26,404 nt of DNA, taken from RGIG5612 sp964579345. GTDB taxonomy: Bacteria > Bacillota > Clostridia > Lachnospirales > Lachnospiraceae. Location: NCBI GenBank assembly GCA_964579345.1, contig CAZOHB010000015.1, forward strand, positions 1 through 26,404. Reading direction: 5' to 3'. Numbering within the stretch: the first letter of the stretch is position 1; each line of letters starts with the position of its first letter. Under the pieces are notes generated by a model, which worked only from the letters and a program-made list of their open reading frames with translations, had not been told where the DNA came from and ran no database searches. A program made the translations under genes and the position numbers. Shown in pieces: positions 6,325-14,086 of the stretch.

Positions 6325-7503
6325 ATGAAAGACATTGTATTTACAGCAGCGGTCCGCACACCAATGGCAAAAAACGGTGGAATCATGACGGACGCACAGG
6401 CAATGGATCTAGGCGCACTTGTGATTAAAGAAGCAGTAAAACGTTCAAAAATTGACCCCGGAGAATATGGGGAGTGTATTTTTTCCTGCATTACTGCAAT
6501 GCAGGTGAAAAACCCGGCAAGAGCCTGTATGCTGGCAGCAGGCATTCCTGTGGAAGTTCCAGGCTTTAGCGTGGACAGAGGATGCGGATCTTCCCTGACC
6601 GGAATGGGTGTTGCAGCGGCTATGATCGATGCCGGCTATTTTGATGCGGTGATCGTCGGGGGTGTTGAGAGTTGTTCAAACCGTCCGTTTTTAATGAACC
6701 GTGTGAAGAATCCTGCGGTTTATGCGCCTCCAGGCTGGTCACCCCAGATCTTAACTCCACCTGAATACGAAAACCTTTCCAACGGAGAAACCGCTGAAGT
6801 TGTAGCAGACCGGTATGGAATTACCAGGGAAGAGTGTGATGCCTTTGCGGCAGATTCCCACAGGAAAACAACGGAGGCATGGAACCGCGGGTCGTTTGAT
6901 GAGCAGATCGTTCCGGTCACTATCAAGCAGAGAAAGAAAGAGGATCTGGTGATCACGAAAGACCAGATCTACCGCGAAGACTGCACGGCGGAAAGCCTTG
7001 CAAAGCTTCCGGGTTCTTTCCGGAAAGATGGCGTTTCCACTGCAGGAAATTCCTCCCCGCTGACGGATGGAGCAGCCTGCGTTGTCTTGATGACAAAAGA
7101 AAAGGCAGAAGCAGCCGGAGCAGAGATTCTCGGATATTTCAGAAAGTTTGTATCCGTCGGTCTTGAGCCGCAGGTCATGGGCATGGGACCGTATTATGCG
7201 ACAAAGAAAATGCTGGAAGAGACGGGCCTTTCGATGGAGGAGATCGATCTGATCGAGATCAACGAGGCATTTGCGGCACAGTCTGTTGCCTGCATCAAAC
7301 TGTTAAAAGATGAGTTCGGTCTGAATGAGGATAAAGTAAATGTGAATGGCGGCGCCATTGCAATCGGACATCCATTTGGAGCATCCGGTGCGATCCTTAC
7401 AGCGAGAATGCTTTACGCATTAAAAGAGAGAAATCTTCACCGGGGAATTATTACCTTCTGTGTTGGCGGAGGGCTTGGTGTTGCGATGCTTGTAGAACGA
7501 TAG
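6325..7503 (+). CDS. Acetyl-CoA acetyltransferase (thiolase)
   Basis: A 392-residue type II thiolase that reversibly splits acetoacetyl-CoA into two acetyl-CoA, or a close homologue acting on another 3-ketoacyl-CoA. Nucleophile Cys87 lies in DRGCGSSL. The GHPFGASGA loop carries His349, and the second catalytic cysteine, C379, is in TFCVGGGLG. Length and motif spacing are normal. I prefer ATG 6325 because AAGG lies about 10 nt before it; ATG 6316 would sit almost on the ribosome site. The gene lies between the SDR and butyrate kinase, suggesting it disposes of acetoacetyl-CoA made by the BKACE reaction. The sequence GECIFSCITAMQV differs from the usual GNV.Q segment, so substrate range may be shifted. 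Confidence 0.92.
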   Translation: MKDIVFTAAVRTPMAKNGGIMTDAQAMDLGALVIKEAVKRSKIDPGEYGECIFSCITAMQVKNPARACMLAAGIPVEVPGFSVDRGCGSSLTGMGVAAAMIDAGYFDAVIVGGVESCSNRPFLMNRVKNPAVYAPPGWSPQILTPPEYENLSNGETAEVVADRYGITREECDAFAADSHRKTTEAWNRGSFDEQIVPVTIKQRKKEDLVITKDQIYREDCTAESLAKLPGSFRKDGVSTAGNSSPLTDGAACVVLMTKEKAEAAGAEILGYFRKFVSVGLEPQVMGMGPYYATKKMLEETGLSMEEIDLIEINEAFAAQSVACIKLLKDEFGLNEDKVNVNGGAIAIGHPFGASGAILTARMLYALKERNLHRGIITFCVGGGLGVAMLVER

Positions 7504-7531
7504 AACGGCAGATTGAAAGGAGGCATATGGA

Positions 7532-8617
7532 ATGAAACGAATCCTGGTTATTAACTTCGGCTCCACGTCCTCAAAAATGGCAGTTTTTGAGGACAGGGAA
7601 ATGGTCGATGAAAAAACTATTAACTATACAAGAGATGAATTGACACTGTTTCCGAAGATGATAGACCAGCTTCCTTTAAGACGGGAAGGTGTCTTAAACT
7701 GGCTTTCTGAAACAGGCCGGAAGGTGACAGATTTTGACGCAATCTCCGTCAGGGGCGGTGTAACACAGCCTTTGGAGCCCGGCGCATATGAGGTGAATCA
7801 GGAAATGGTGGATCGGCTGACAGAGGCTCCGTTATTAGATCATCCTTCCAATATGACGCCGATGGTTGCATGGGAACTGACGAAGGAATATGGCGTTCCT
7901 TCTTATATCTATGATCCGATCTTTGATCATATGCTTCCGGTAGCCAAGATCACGGGTATTCCTGAGATCAAGAGGACCCATATGGGGCATATTGAGAATA
8001 TGCGGGCTGTTTCTTTGAAACTGGCAGCAGAGCTTGGGAAGAAAGTAACGGAATGCAATTTTATTGTCGCGCATTTAGGCGGCGGTATTACGATGTGCTG
8101 CGAAGAAAAGGGAAGATTCATCGACTTTAATGATTCTTCCAACTCTCCCTTCTCACCGGAACGGGCCGGTGTTATTCCGGCCCGACAGTTTGCAAAGCTG
8201 ATCTACTCCGGAAAGTACACTGAAGCAGAAATCACAAAGCTGATCACCGGAAGAGGAGGCATGTATGCGCATCTCGGAACGACCGACTGCAGGGAAGTGG
8301 AGCAGCGGATCGCAGATGGCGATGAGCGGGCAAAAGTTGTTTATGAAGCAATGGCTTATCAGACCGCAAAATGTATCGGAGCATTTGCTGCAGCACTAAA
8401 GGGCAATGTAGATGCCATCATCCTCACCGGAGGAATCGCCAATTCCAAATACTTTACCGATTATGTTTCTGAACGGGTCTCATTTATCGCTCCACTGAAG
8501 CTCTATCCGGGCGAGTTTGAGATGGAGTCCTTAGGACTTGGTGTTTTAAGGGTTCTGAATGGCGAAGAAGAGGCAAGGGTCTATCAGGATGACCGCGTAA
8601 GAGATGAACTGTCATAG
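7532..8617 (+). CDS. buk: Butyrate kinase
   Basis: A 361-residue ASKHA-fold acyl-phosphate kinase; butyryl phosphate plus ADP gives butyrate plus ATP in the cytoplasm. The N-terminal nucleotide loop is INFGSTSSKMAVF, a variant of the family's INPGSTSTK. HLGGGI lies at about residue 183 and TGGIAN near residue 302. The length is typical for Buk and shorter than acetate kinase. AAAGGAGG lies 8 nt upstream of ATG 7532. It is followed after 9 nt by the phosphotransbutyrylase gene, the reverse of the ptb-buk order familiar in Clostridium. Together they give substrate-level ATP from an acyl-CoA. In this cluster the true acyl group could be butyryl or another short chain released by ring cleavage. 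Confidence 0.92.
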   Translation: MKRILVINFGSTSSKMAVFEDREMVDEKTINYTRDELTLFPKMIDQLPLRREGVLNWLSETGRKVTDFDAISVRGGVTQPLEPGAYEVNQEMVDRLTEAPLLDHPSNMTPMVAWELTKEYGVPSYIYDPIFDHMLPVAKITGIPEIKRTHMGHIENMRAVSLKLAAELGKKVTECNFIVAHLGGGITMCCEEKGRFIDFNDSSNSPFSPERAGVIPARQFAKLIYSGKYTEAEITKLITGRGGMYAHLGTTDCREVEQRIADGDERAKVVYEAMAYQTAKCIGAFAAALKGNVDAIILTGGIANSKYFTDYVSERVSFIAPLKLYPGEFEMESLGLGVLRVLNGEEEARVYQDDRVRDELS

Positions 8618-8629
8618 AGGAGGTTCATG

Positions 8630-9535
8630 ATGGAATATAAAAACTTCGAAGAATTATTTGCAAAACTGAAAGAAAGTACGGAAAAGAAAACCTGTGTTGT
8701 TGCTGACGCAGGAGATGAGCATACATTAGATGCTGTTGTTAAGGCAGCGAAAGACGGATTGATGATCCCGGTGCTGATCGGAAATGAGGATGAGATCAAA
8801 AGAATCTTAACAGAACTCGGAGAAGATCCGGCAGGTTATCAGATCGTTCCCTGTGAGTCCGACGAGCCGAGTGCGCAAAAGGCATGTGAACTGGTAAAAG
8901 AAGGAAAAGCCAACGCCATCATGAAAGGCCGGCTTGAGACTTCAACAATCATGCATGCAGTTCTGCAGAAGGAGAATGAGCTTCGTGGAGACGGACCGAT
9001 CTCCTCGGTTTCCATGCTGGAGATTCCCGGATATCATAAGCTTCTTCTTACCACAGATCCGGGAGGCATGATCATGTATCCGGATGTGGATCAGAAACAG
9101 CAGCTGATTGAAAATGCTGTGCATATGCTCCATGGACTTGGGATTGAAAATCCGAAAGTCGCAGTGCTGGCAGCAGTAGAAAAAGTGAACCCAAAACAGC
9201 AGGCAACTGTTGATGGGGCGGAACTCAAGCGCAGGAATCAGGAAGGCATCATCAGCGGCTGTATCGTGGACGGTCCGCTTTCTTATGATATTGCAATGAG
9301 CAAAGATGCGGCAAAAGCAAAACATGTGGAATCGGAAGTCGCCGGAGATCCGGATCTGATCCTGTATCCGAATATTGACGTTGGAAATATCTGCGGAAAG
9401 GCACTGGTCTTCACCGGCGGTGCAAAGAGCGCGGCAATCATGATCGGCGCTAAAGTTCCGATCATCAACACATCGAGAGCTCTCTCCGTTGAAGGAAAGC
9501 TGAGAGCGATCGCCCTGGCAATTGCGTGTGGGTGA
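8630..9535 (+). CDS. ptb: Phosphate butyryltransferase (phosphotransbutyrylase)
   Basis: A 301-residue member of the phosphate acetyl/butyryltransferase family. It exchanges CoA for phosphate on butyryl-CoA to feed butyrate kinase. Recognisable segments include NAIMKGRLETS (about 100-110), LTTDPGGMIMYPD (about 144-156), VDGPLSYDIA (about 225) and VFTGGAKSAAIMIGA near the C-terminus. ATG 8630 is favoured because AGGAGG ends 6 nt before it; ATG 8627 is 3 nt closer and would be crowded. The stop codon is only 4 nt from the start of the OFA-type carrier, so the five genes from BKACE onward and the carrier look like one transcript. Confidence 0.92.
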   Translation: MEYKNFEELFAKLKESTEKKTCVVADAGDEHTLDAVVKAAKDGLMIPVLIGNEDEIKRILTELGEDPAGYQIVPCESDEPSAQKACELVKEGKANAIMKGRLETSTIMHAVLQKENELRGDGPISSVSMLEIPGYHKLLLTTDPGGMIMYPDVDQKQQLIENAVHMLHGLGIENPKVAVLAAVEKVNPKQQATVDGAELKRRNQEGIISGCIVDGPLSYDIAMSKDAAKAKHVESEVAGDPDLILYPNIDVGNICGKALVFTGGAKSAAIMIGAKVPIINTSRALSVEGKLRAIALAIACG

Positions 9536-9539
9536 AACT

Positions 9540-10877
9540 ATGAAAAACAGAGGACTTATTTTAACTGTATCAACGATCGTCCTTTTTTGTCTGGGCTTTT
9601 TATACAGTTGGACAGTCGTAAAAAATTATATTGAACTCCCCGGAGATCCTGATATCTCGGATGTCTGGCTTTTTATCATGCTGGCTTTTACGATCGGTAT
9701 CTTTCTGCAAGGAGTGATCCCATTTAAAAAATTCCGCTCACAGAAGATTGTCGCAATCATAGCAACGGTGATCACAGCTGCCGGTCTGTTTTTATCGAGC
9801 TTTGCAACGCTGCCGGTACATTTATATATCTGCTACGGCGTGATGTTTGGTGTCGGAACCGGATTTCTTTATAATTCCTGGGTCGCCATGGCTATGCGGT
9901 GGTTTCCGGATAAAGGCGGTTTTGCAACAGGAGTCCTGCTAATGGGCTTTGGCGTTACCACCTTTGTGTTTGGATTCTTTGCCGCAAACATCCTGAAAAA
10001 AGATGCACTTGGATGGCAGGGAACAATGCGGCTTGTCGGGATCGTGATCCTGGTGGTCGGGCTTATTGGAATGTTCTTTTTCAAAGAGGCAGATACGACC
10101 GGGCTTATCAGAAAGGCGAAAAAGATGCCGATGCACCAGCTGACCTTCACCCAGATGATCAAAGATCCGACCTTCTGGTTTTATACGATATGGAAAATGA
10201 TCCTGAAGCTGGTAGGCATCTCCATGTCTGCGTATGCAACGACGACCCTCTATATTATGTATGCCAGGCAGAACGGACTTTCCCTTGCGCTTGCAGACAG
10301 GGCAGCCTCAATGGAGATCTTAAAATACGATGCGACTGCCGCTACAGTTTTTGGTGTCCTTTCGGTGGCAGCAATTGTATCTATCGCCCAGGGATTTTTC
10401 TCCGTTGGAAACGGCTTCGGCAGAGTTCCGCTTGGGATCATGCACGATAAGATCGGCGCGGTAAAAAGCCTGGCGATCATTTCCGGCTTAAATATCTTAG
10501 GTTCCCTGCTTTGTATTATTGGGACCAATGCGGAAAGCCTGATCCTTTTGATTATTGCAGTCCTGATTGCAGGTCTCGGATATGCGGGCAGCGCAATGGA
10601 AGGGCCGGCTTTTATGAACGAGGTCTACGGCAACAAAAATGTCCGTGCAAATATGGGCTTTAACGCGTTAACGACGATTCCGCCGATCATTATCGGATCC
10701 AAGATCGCGCAAAGTGTTTATAACCGGACCGGCGAACTGACAGGATTCTTCATCATCGCTATCATACTGGGCGTGATCAGTGCGTTAGCTGTGATCTATA
10801 TTCCGTTCGGACTGAAGCGGCTGGACCGGCTTTATGGAAATGACAGGGAAGGAAAGGATTCATTATCTGCACAATAA
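9540..10877 (+). CDS. OFA-family MFS carboxylate transporter
   Basis: A 445-residue membrane protein with about 12 hydrophobic helices. The OFA (oxalate/formate antiporter) subfamily signature is visible: GVGTGFLYNSW followed by RWFPDKGGFATGVLLMGFG (about 108-150). OFA carriers exchange small carboxylates, such as oxalate, formate, lactate and aromatic acids, across the cytoplasmic membrane. I use ATG 9540 (MKNRG), 4 nt after the ptb stop; its ribosome site is weak, consistent with coupling to ptb. It is the likely exporter of acid end products or importer of the acidic substrate for this pathway. The C-terminal tail, LYGNDREGKDSLSAQ, is polar and cytoplasmic. Confidence 0.87.
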   Translation: MKNRGLILTVSTIVLFCLGFLYSWTVVKNYIELPGDPDISDVWLFIMLAFTIGIFLQGVIPFKKFRSQKIVAIIATVITAAGLFLSSFATLPVHLYICYGVMFGVGTGFLYNSWVAMAMRWFPDKGGFATGVLLMGFGVTTFVFGFFAANILKKDALGWQGTMRLVGIVILVVGLIGMFFFKEADTTGLIRKAKKMPMHQLTFTQMIKDPTFWFYTIWKMILKLVGISMSAYATTTLYIMYARQNGLSLALADRAASMEILKYDATAATVFGVLSVAAIVSIAQGFFSVGNGFGRVPLGIMHDKIGAVKSLAIISGLNILGSLLCIIGTNAESLILLIIAVLIAGLGYAGSAMEGPAFMNEVYGNKNVRANMGFNALTTIPPIIIGSKIAQSVYNRTGELTGFFIIAIILGVISALAVIYIPFGLKRLDRLYGNDREGKDSLSAQ

Positions 10878-10929
10878 AACCGTTAATTGTTGAAATTGAT
10901 TGTTCATCGGAAAAATGAAACCGTTTATT
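10877..10929. repeat. Direct repeat upstream of the second MFS gene
   Basis: AAACCGTTAATT (10877-10888) and AAACCGTTTATT (10918-10929) match at 11 of 12 positions and start 41 nt apart, about four helical turns. They lie in the roughly 100-nt gap before the second transporter. This spacing would suit a regulator bound on one face of the DNA. No clear promoter accompanies them. Confidence 0.35.
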
Positions 10930-10979
10930 CCGGCTGATAAAATTTTCCCATAAGGAATATTATGTGGGAGGAGAGATTT

Positions 10980-12410
10980 ATGGAACAGACAAAAAGTTCA
11001 AGGAAAACAACTCTTGCAATCTGTGCGGCAGCAATCACCGCAATGCTTTACATGTGTTTTGTCGGTGTATTGGAGGCTGCAGCAACGGCATGCCATTCTG
11101 ATCAGATTATTGTTTCGGCACTTATGACACTGCCGGTTTTGTTTGCAATTATATTGAATGTTGTAGTCGGTGTTCTAACCAAATACGTTCGTCCGAAAGT
11201 ATTAGGTATCATAACATTGGTCTTTGCGGTTATCGGCGGGTTCCCGTGTTTCCTGATCGGAGCAGAGCAAAAGATTTCTGAAGTCAAAGCGTTAGAGGCA
11301 TCTGGCGGTGTTATAACTTCAATTCTTTATGACAATGTATGGATCTTATTCCTTGCGGTAGCGTTTACGGGTGTGGCGACTGCAATGATTACAACGATCC
11401 TGAATACGATCATTATGCAGGAATATCCGGAAGATAAGCAGTTTTCTATTATGGGTCTTCAGAATGCGTTTGGCGGATATGGAGCAGCAGCAATGTCATT
11501 GATCGGCGGCGCAATCGTAAGTGCAACAGATATGATGACGCCGTTTTATATTCCGATGTTTGTCGTCTGCATTGTGCTCCTGATCATCTTCTGTAAATGC
11601 TGTCCGAAGGGACATAAGGTTCCGAGAGTAGCAAAAGTTCCGAAAGCAGAAAAGCCAAAACTTGGAGCAGCGCCATGGTTTTATGTCTGTTATCTGACGT
11701 TCTATATGTGCGCATCCATGGGCTTTCTGGTGCAGTACGGAATGCGCGTTGTTATGGGATTTGGATATGCAGAAAGTAGTCCGGTCGTTACCCTTCTTCC
11801 GGTTGCGGCATTAACACTTGGAGCAACGATGGGACTTTTCAGCGGAAAGATCGAGGACAAATTAGGAAACTGGGTCATCGTTCTTGGACCATGCATTGCA
11901 TTGATTGGCCAGCTCTTATCTTTCTTTGCACCGGATGGAGTCATCGGCGTTGTGATCTGCTATGTTGCAGGTGCATTCGTAGGTGCAGGTCTTACATTGA
12001 CTCTTTCCAGTGCGATCTTTGGTTTTGTGAAAACGACACCGATTCAGTGGTCCTCCTTTATGACAGGTCTCTCCACATCGCTCGGTAACTTTGTTACACT
12101 TCTTTACATCACCTATTTCGTATATAACTTCGGAACCGGCGGATCCTTTATGAATATCCCGCTTGGTGGTGCAGGACTTGCTCCGAAGTTTACGGTTTAT
12201 GCAATCCCGTTTGTAAAGGAACTGATCCGGAAAGTATCCAATGCCGGAAGTCAGGCAGGACCGGTCATTTTCACAAACTGCTGCATTCTCATCTGTATCA
12301 TCATTGCAGCGATCATCCGTGCAAAAATCGAGGATAAGCAAAAGAACGACATGTCCTTTGATATTTCCGATTTCGATGATTTCGGTGATGATTCTGATTT
12401 CGATTGGTAA
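10980..12410 (+). CDS. MFS transporter
   Basis: A 476-residue major-facilitator protein with about 12 membrane segments, only distantly similar to the OFA carrier before it. The start ATG 10980 (MEQTKSS) is chosen because GGGAGGAG lies 6-7 nt upstream; an in-frame ATG at 10962 precedes that site and is unlikely. A basic cytoplasmic loop (KGHKVPRVAKVPKAEKPK) separates the two six-helix halves, as usual for MFS. The C-terminal tail is strikingly acidic (DISDFDDFGDDSDFDW), which is unusual and could be a regulatory or interaction tail. Two transporters in one cluster suggest import of substrate and export of product, or two related substrates. Terminator 12441-12473 follows. Confidence 0.85.
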   Translation: MEQTKSSRKTTLAICAAAITAMLYMCFVGVLEAAATACHSDQIIVSALMTLPVLFAIILNVVVGVLTKYVRPKVLGIITLVFAVIGGFPCFLIGAEQKISEVKALEASGGVITSILYDNVWILFLAVAFTGVATAMITTILNTIIMQEYPEDKQFSIMGLQNAFGGYGAAAMSLIGGAIVSATDMMTPFYIPMFVVCIVLLIIFCKCCPKGHKVPRVAKVPKAEKPKLGAAPWFYVCYLTFYMCASMGFLVQYGMRVVMGFGYAESSPVVTLLPVAALTLGATMGLFSGKIEDKLGNWVIVLGPCIALIGQLLSFFAPDGVIGVVICYVAGAFVGAGLTLTLSSAIFGFVKTTPIQWSSFMTGLSTSLGNFVTLLYITYFVYNFGTGGSFMNIPLGGAGLAPKFTVYAIPFVKELIRKVSNAGSQAGPVIFTNCCILICIIIAAIIRAKIEDKQKNDMSFDISDFDDFGDDSDFDW

Positions 12411-12440
12411 GATGGGATCAGTCCAGATAAAAAGAATCAT

Positions 12441-12473
12441 ACTCCGGATTGGATTTTTCCGATCCGGAGTTTT
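12441..12473 (+). terminator. Rho-independent terminator after the second MFS gene
   Basis: ACTCCGGAT (12441-12449) pairs with ATCCGGAGT (12462-12470). The stem continues inward with GGA/TCC around a TTTT loop. T-run 12470-12473 follows. Read-through to the HCDH-like gene, which has its own good ribosome site 40 nt on, is possible. Confidence 0.7.
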
Positions 12474-12521
12474 CGTCAAAAGAATCACTATAGGAGATAT
12501 TGAAGAACGGAGGCATTCAGC

Positions 12522-13421
12522 ATGAGCAATGTCACATTTATCGGCTCCGGCATCATCGGAGCAGGACTAGCAGTTAACGCAGTCATGCATGGGGAAGATG
12601 TTACAGTCTGGTACCGCAGAAATTTTGAAAAGCTGGAAAACAGCATAAAAAACATCCTGAAAATTTTTTCGGATAATCAGGTCTGTTCTGAAGAAGAGGC
12701 AGAGGCTTTCTTTTCGAAAATTCGCTTTACTATGGATTTTGAAGAAGCTGTAAAGGATGCGGATCTGATCCAGGAAAGCATTGCGGAGAAGCTGGAAGAA
12801 AAACAGGAGATGTACCGCAAAATTCAAGAGATCTGCGGCAGCAAGGTTTTGATCGCTTCTTCTACTTCGTTACTGTTTCCTTCTGCGCTGTCAAATGGAG
12901 CGCTGTATCCGGAAAATATCGTTGTAGGACATCCGTATAATCCGGCCTATATTATGCCGGTGATGGAGATCTGCGGGGGAGAGAGCGCGATTGAGGAAAC
13001 CATACAAAAAGTGAAAAAGATTTACGAGACCTGGGGAAAGGTTCCGGTGATCTGCAGAAAAGAAGTCAAGGGCTTTATTGCAAATGAGATCAACCAGAGC
13101 AGCACGCGGATTGCAAGAGATGAAGTCGTTCAGGGAATCTGCACAGCGGAAGACATGGACAAGGCGATCATGTTTGGACCGGGACTGCGCATGGCAGTTA
13201 CGGGACAGCTGCTGACAACAAGTCTTGGCGTTGAAGGCGGGTTCCGGAATTTATGTGCAAAGTACAATCTGCCGCCAAATTCGGATTATGATCTTTTAGG
13301 AGAACAGATGGATTCGGCTTATGCTGCAAGAAGCGAGGAGGAAGGACAGACTCCGGAAGCGGCTGCAGCTTATCGGGATCATATGATCATTGAAATCTTA
13401 AAACTGAAAGGACTGATGTAA
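12522..13421 (+). CDS. 3-hydroxyacid dehydrogenase of the HCDH/carnitine-dehydrogenase type
   Basis: A 299-residue NAD-dependent dehydrogenase. Rossmann motif GSGIIGAG at 8-15. SSTSLLFPS (113-121), GHPYNP with catalytic His137, PVMEI with Glu149, and KGFIANEI with Asn188 reproduce the Ser/His-Glu/Asn set of 3-hydroxyacyl-CoA dehydrogenases. The ASSTS...PS form and the length resemble carnitine 3-dehydrogenase and lambda-crystallin relatives, which oxidise free 3-hydroxy acids rather than CoA esters. In this cluster that would give a free beta-keto acid, the substrate class of BKACE. I therefore propose a (3-hydroxy-5-oxohexanoate-type) hydroxy acid dehydrogenase. GGAGG lies 9 nt before ATG 12522. 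The stop codon lies inside a 14-bp hairpin. Hydroxybutyryl-CoA dehydrogenase remains possible. Confidence 0.85.
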   Translation: MSNVTFIGSGIIGAGLAVNAVMHGEDVTVWYRRNFEKLENSIKNILKIFSDNQVCSEEEAEAFFSKIRFTMDFEEAVKDADLIQESIAEKLEEKQEMYRKIQEICGSKVLIASSTSLLFPSALSNGALYPENIVVGHPYNPAYIMPVMEICGGESAIEETIQKVKKIYETWGKVPVICRKEVKGFIANEINQSSTRIARDEVVQGICTAEDMDKAIMFGPGLRMAVTGQLLTTSLGVEGGFRNLCAKYNLPPNSDYDLLGEQMDSAYAARSEEEGQTPEAAAAYRDHMIIEILKLKGLM

Positions 13422-13452
13422 CTCAGTGGAAGAAATCCTCCACTGAGTTACA
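13417..13452. repeat. 14-bp hairpin spanning the HCDH stop codon
   Basis: TGTAACTCAGTGGA (13417-13430) pairs perfectly with TCCACTGAGTTACA (13439-13452) around an 8-nt loop. The left arm includes the TAA stop (13419-13421). There is no T-run after it, so it is not a standard terminator. It may protect the 3' end of the upstream message or be part of the adjoining palindromic element. Confidence 0.55.
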
Positions 13453-13543
13453 CGCTCCGCGAGGATGCGCAGGGATTTGGATTAGAAATATGTCAGCAAA
13501 GCTGACCCGAATCCCGCGCCAAATCTCGCAGGAGCGAGATTTG
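13453..13543. repeat. Compound palindromic intergenic element
   Basis: Nested inverted repeats fill this gap. CGCTCC-GCGAG...ATTTGG (13453-13480) is mirrored by CCAAATCTCGC-GGAGCG (13519-13537). GCGC-A-GGGATT pairs with AATCCCGCGC (about 13467-13519), GTCAGC (13492-13497) pairs with GCTGAC (13501-13506), and CAAATCTCGC (13520-13529) pairs with GCGAGATTTG (13534-13543). It is GC-rich relative to its surroundings. This is the build of a REP/BIME- or MITE-like dispersed repeat. The other 140 bases up to the lipoprotein gene show nothing further. Confidence 0.55.
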
Positions 13544-13685
13544 AATTAATAATGGTCTTTGTGCCATGAACAAAGAAACAGCCTTTTGACAGGATTTTTT
13601 TGTTCCTTCAGATTATTGAAGTGCAATGCCTGCAAAAATTATAATTCGCTTAGAACCTTTATTAATCGATACACAGGAGGTCAAT

Positions 13686-14066
13686 ATGAAAAAAATAATG
13701 ATAACCGTAATTGCCGTAATGATGCTTCTAAGCTTAGCTGCCTGCGGAAACAGTGGCGGCTCTTCAGCGCCGGCACCGGGAAACGACAACGCAGGAGGAG
13801 CCGCGTCATCTGCTGTCATCGCGCCATCTGCAGCAGGCGCCGAGGACCTTACGATCAATCTGCTTGGCGAGGATGTCCCTGTGAAGTTGGAGCTTGGAGA
13901 CGGAACGTTTACAGCAGCCTATTCTTTTAATGGAAACGATGTGGTTGCAAACGGAACGATTGATGCTTCGGGAATGATGACGGTCACAGACTATACACCG
14001 GAAGATGTACCGGAAATGTATGTGCAGGGTGCGATCGATCTGATTGCGGAAGAAATTGCGGAATAA
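13686..14066 (+). CDS. Small lipoprotein
   Basis: A 126-residue exported protein. The signal sequence MKKIMITVIAVMMLLSLAAC has a lipobox LAAC, so Cys20 would be lipidated and the protein anchored on the outside of the membrane. A low-complexity linker rich in Gly, Ser, Ala and Pro (about 21-55) precedes a compact domain of about 70 residues (LTINLLGEDVPVKLEL...). That domain is predicted to be beta-strands ending in an acidic helix (IDLIAEEIAE). ATG 13686 follows a strong AGGAGG. It lies 20 nt before flavoprotein 1 and is probably cotranscribed. I do not recognise the domain; a ligand- or substrate-capture role is conceivable but unsupported. It is the only exported soluble protein in the cluster. 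Confidence 0.75.
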   Translation: MKKIMITVIAVMMLLSLAACGNSGGSSAPAPGNDNAGGAASSAVIAPSAAGAEDLTINLLGEDVPVKLELGDGTFTAAYSFNGNDVVANGTIDASGMMTVTDYTPEDVPEMYVQGAIDLIAEEIAE

Positions 14067-14086
14067 AGCAGCGCAGGGGAGATAAA

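Noticed and set aside
4592..13421. Carnitine degradation (HCDH as carnitine dehydrogenase plus BKACE as 3-dehydrocarnitine cleavage enzyme).
   Set aside because: The two families fit, but there is no betaine/carnitine transporter, thioesterase or CoA ligase, and the PhlG-like, diketone hydrolase and ene-reductase genes would be unexplained. Kept only as an alternative.
13417..13452. Rho-independent terminator after the HCDH gene.
   Set aside because: The stem is excellent but is followed by GC-rich sequence, not Ts.
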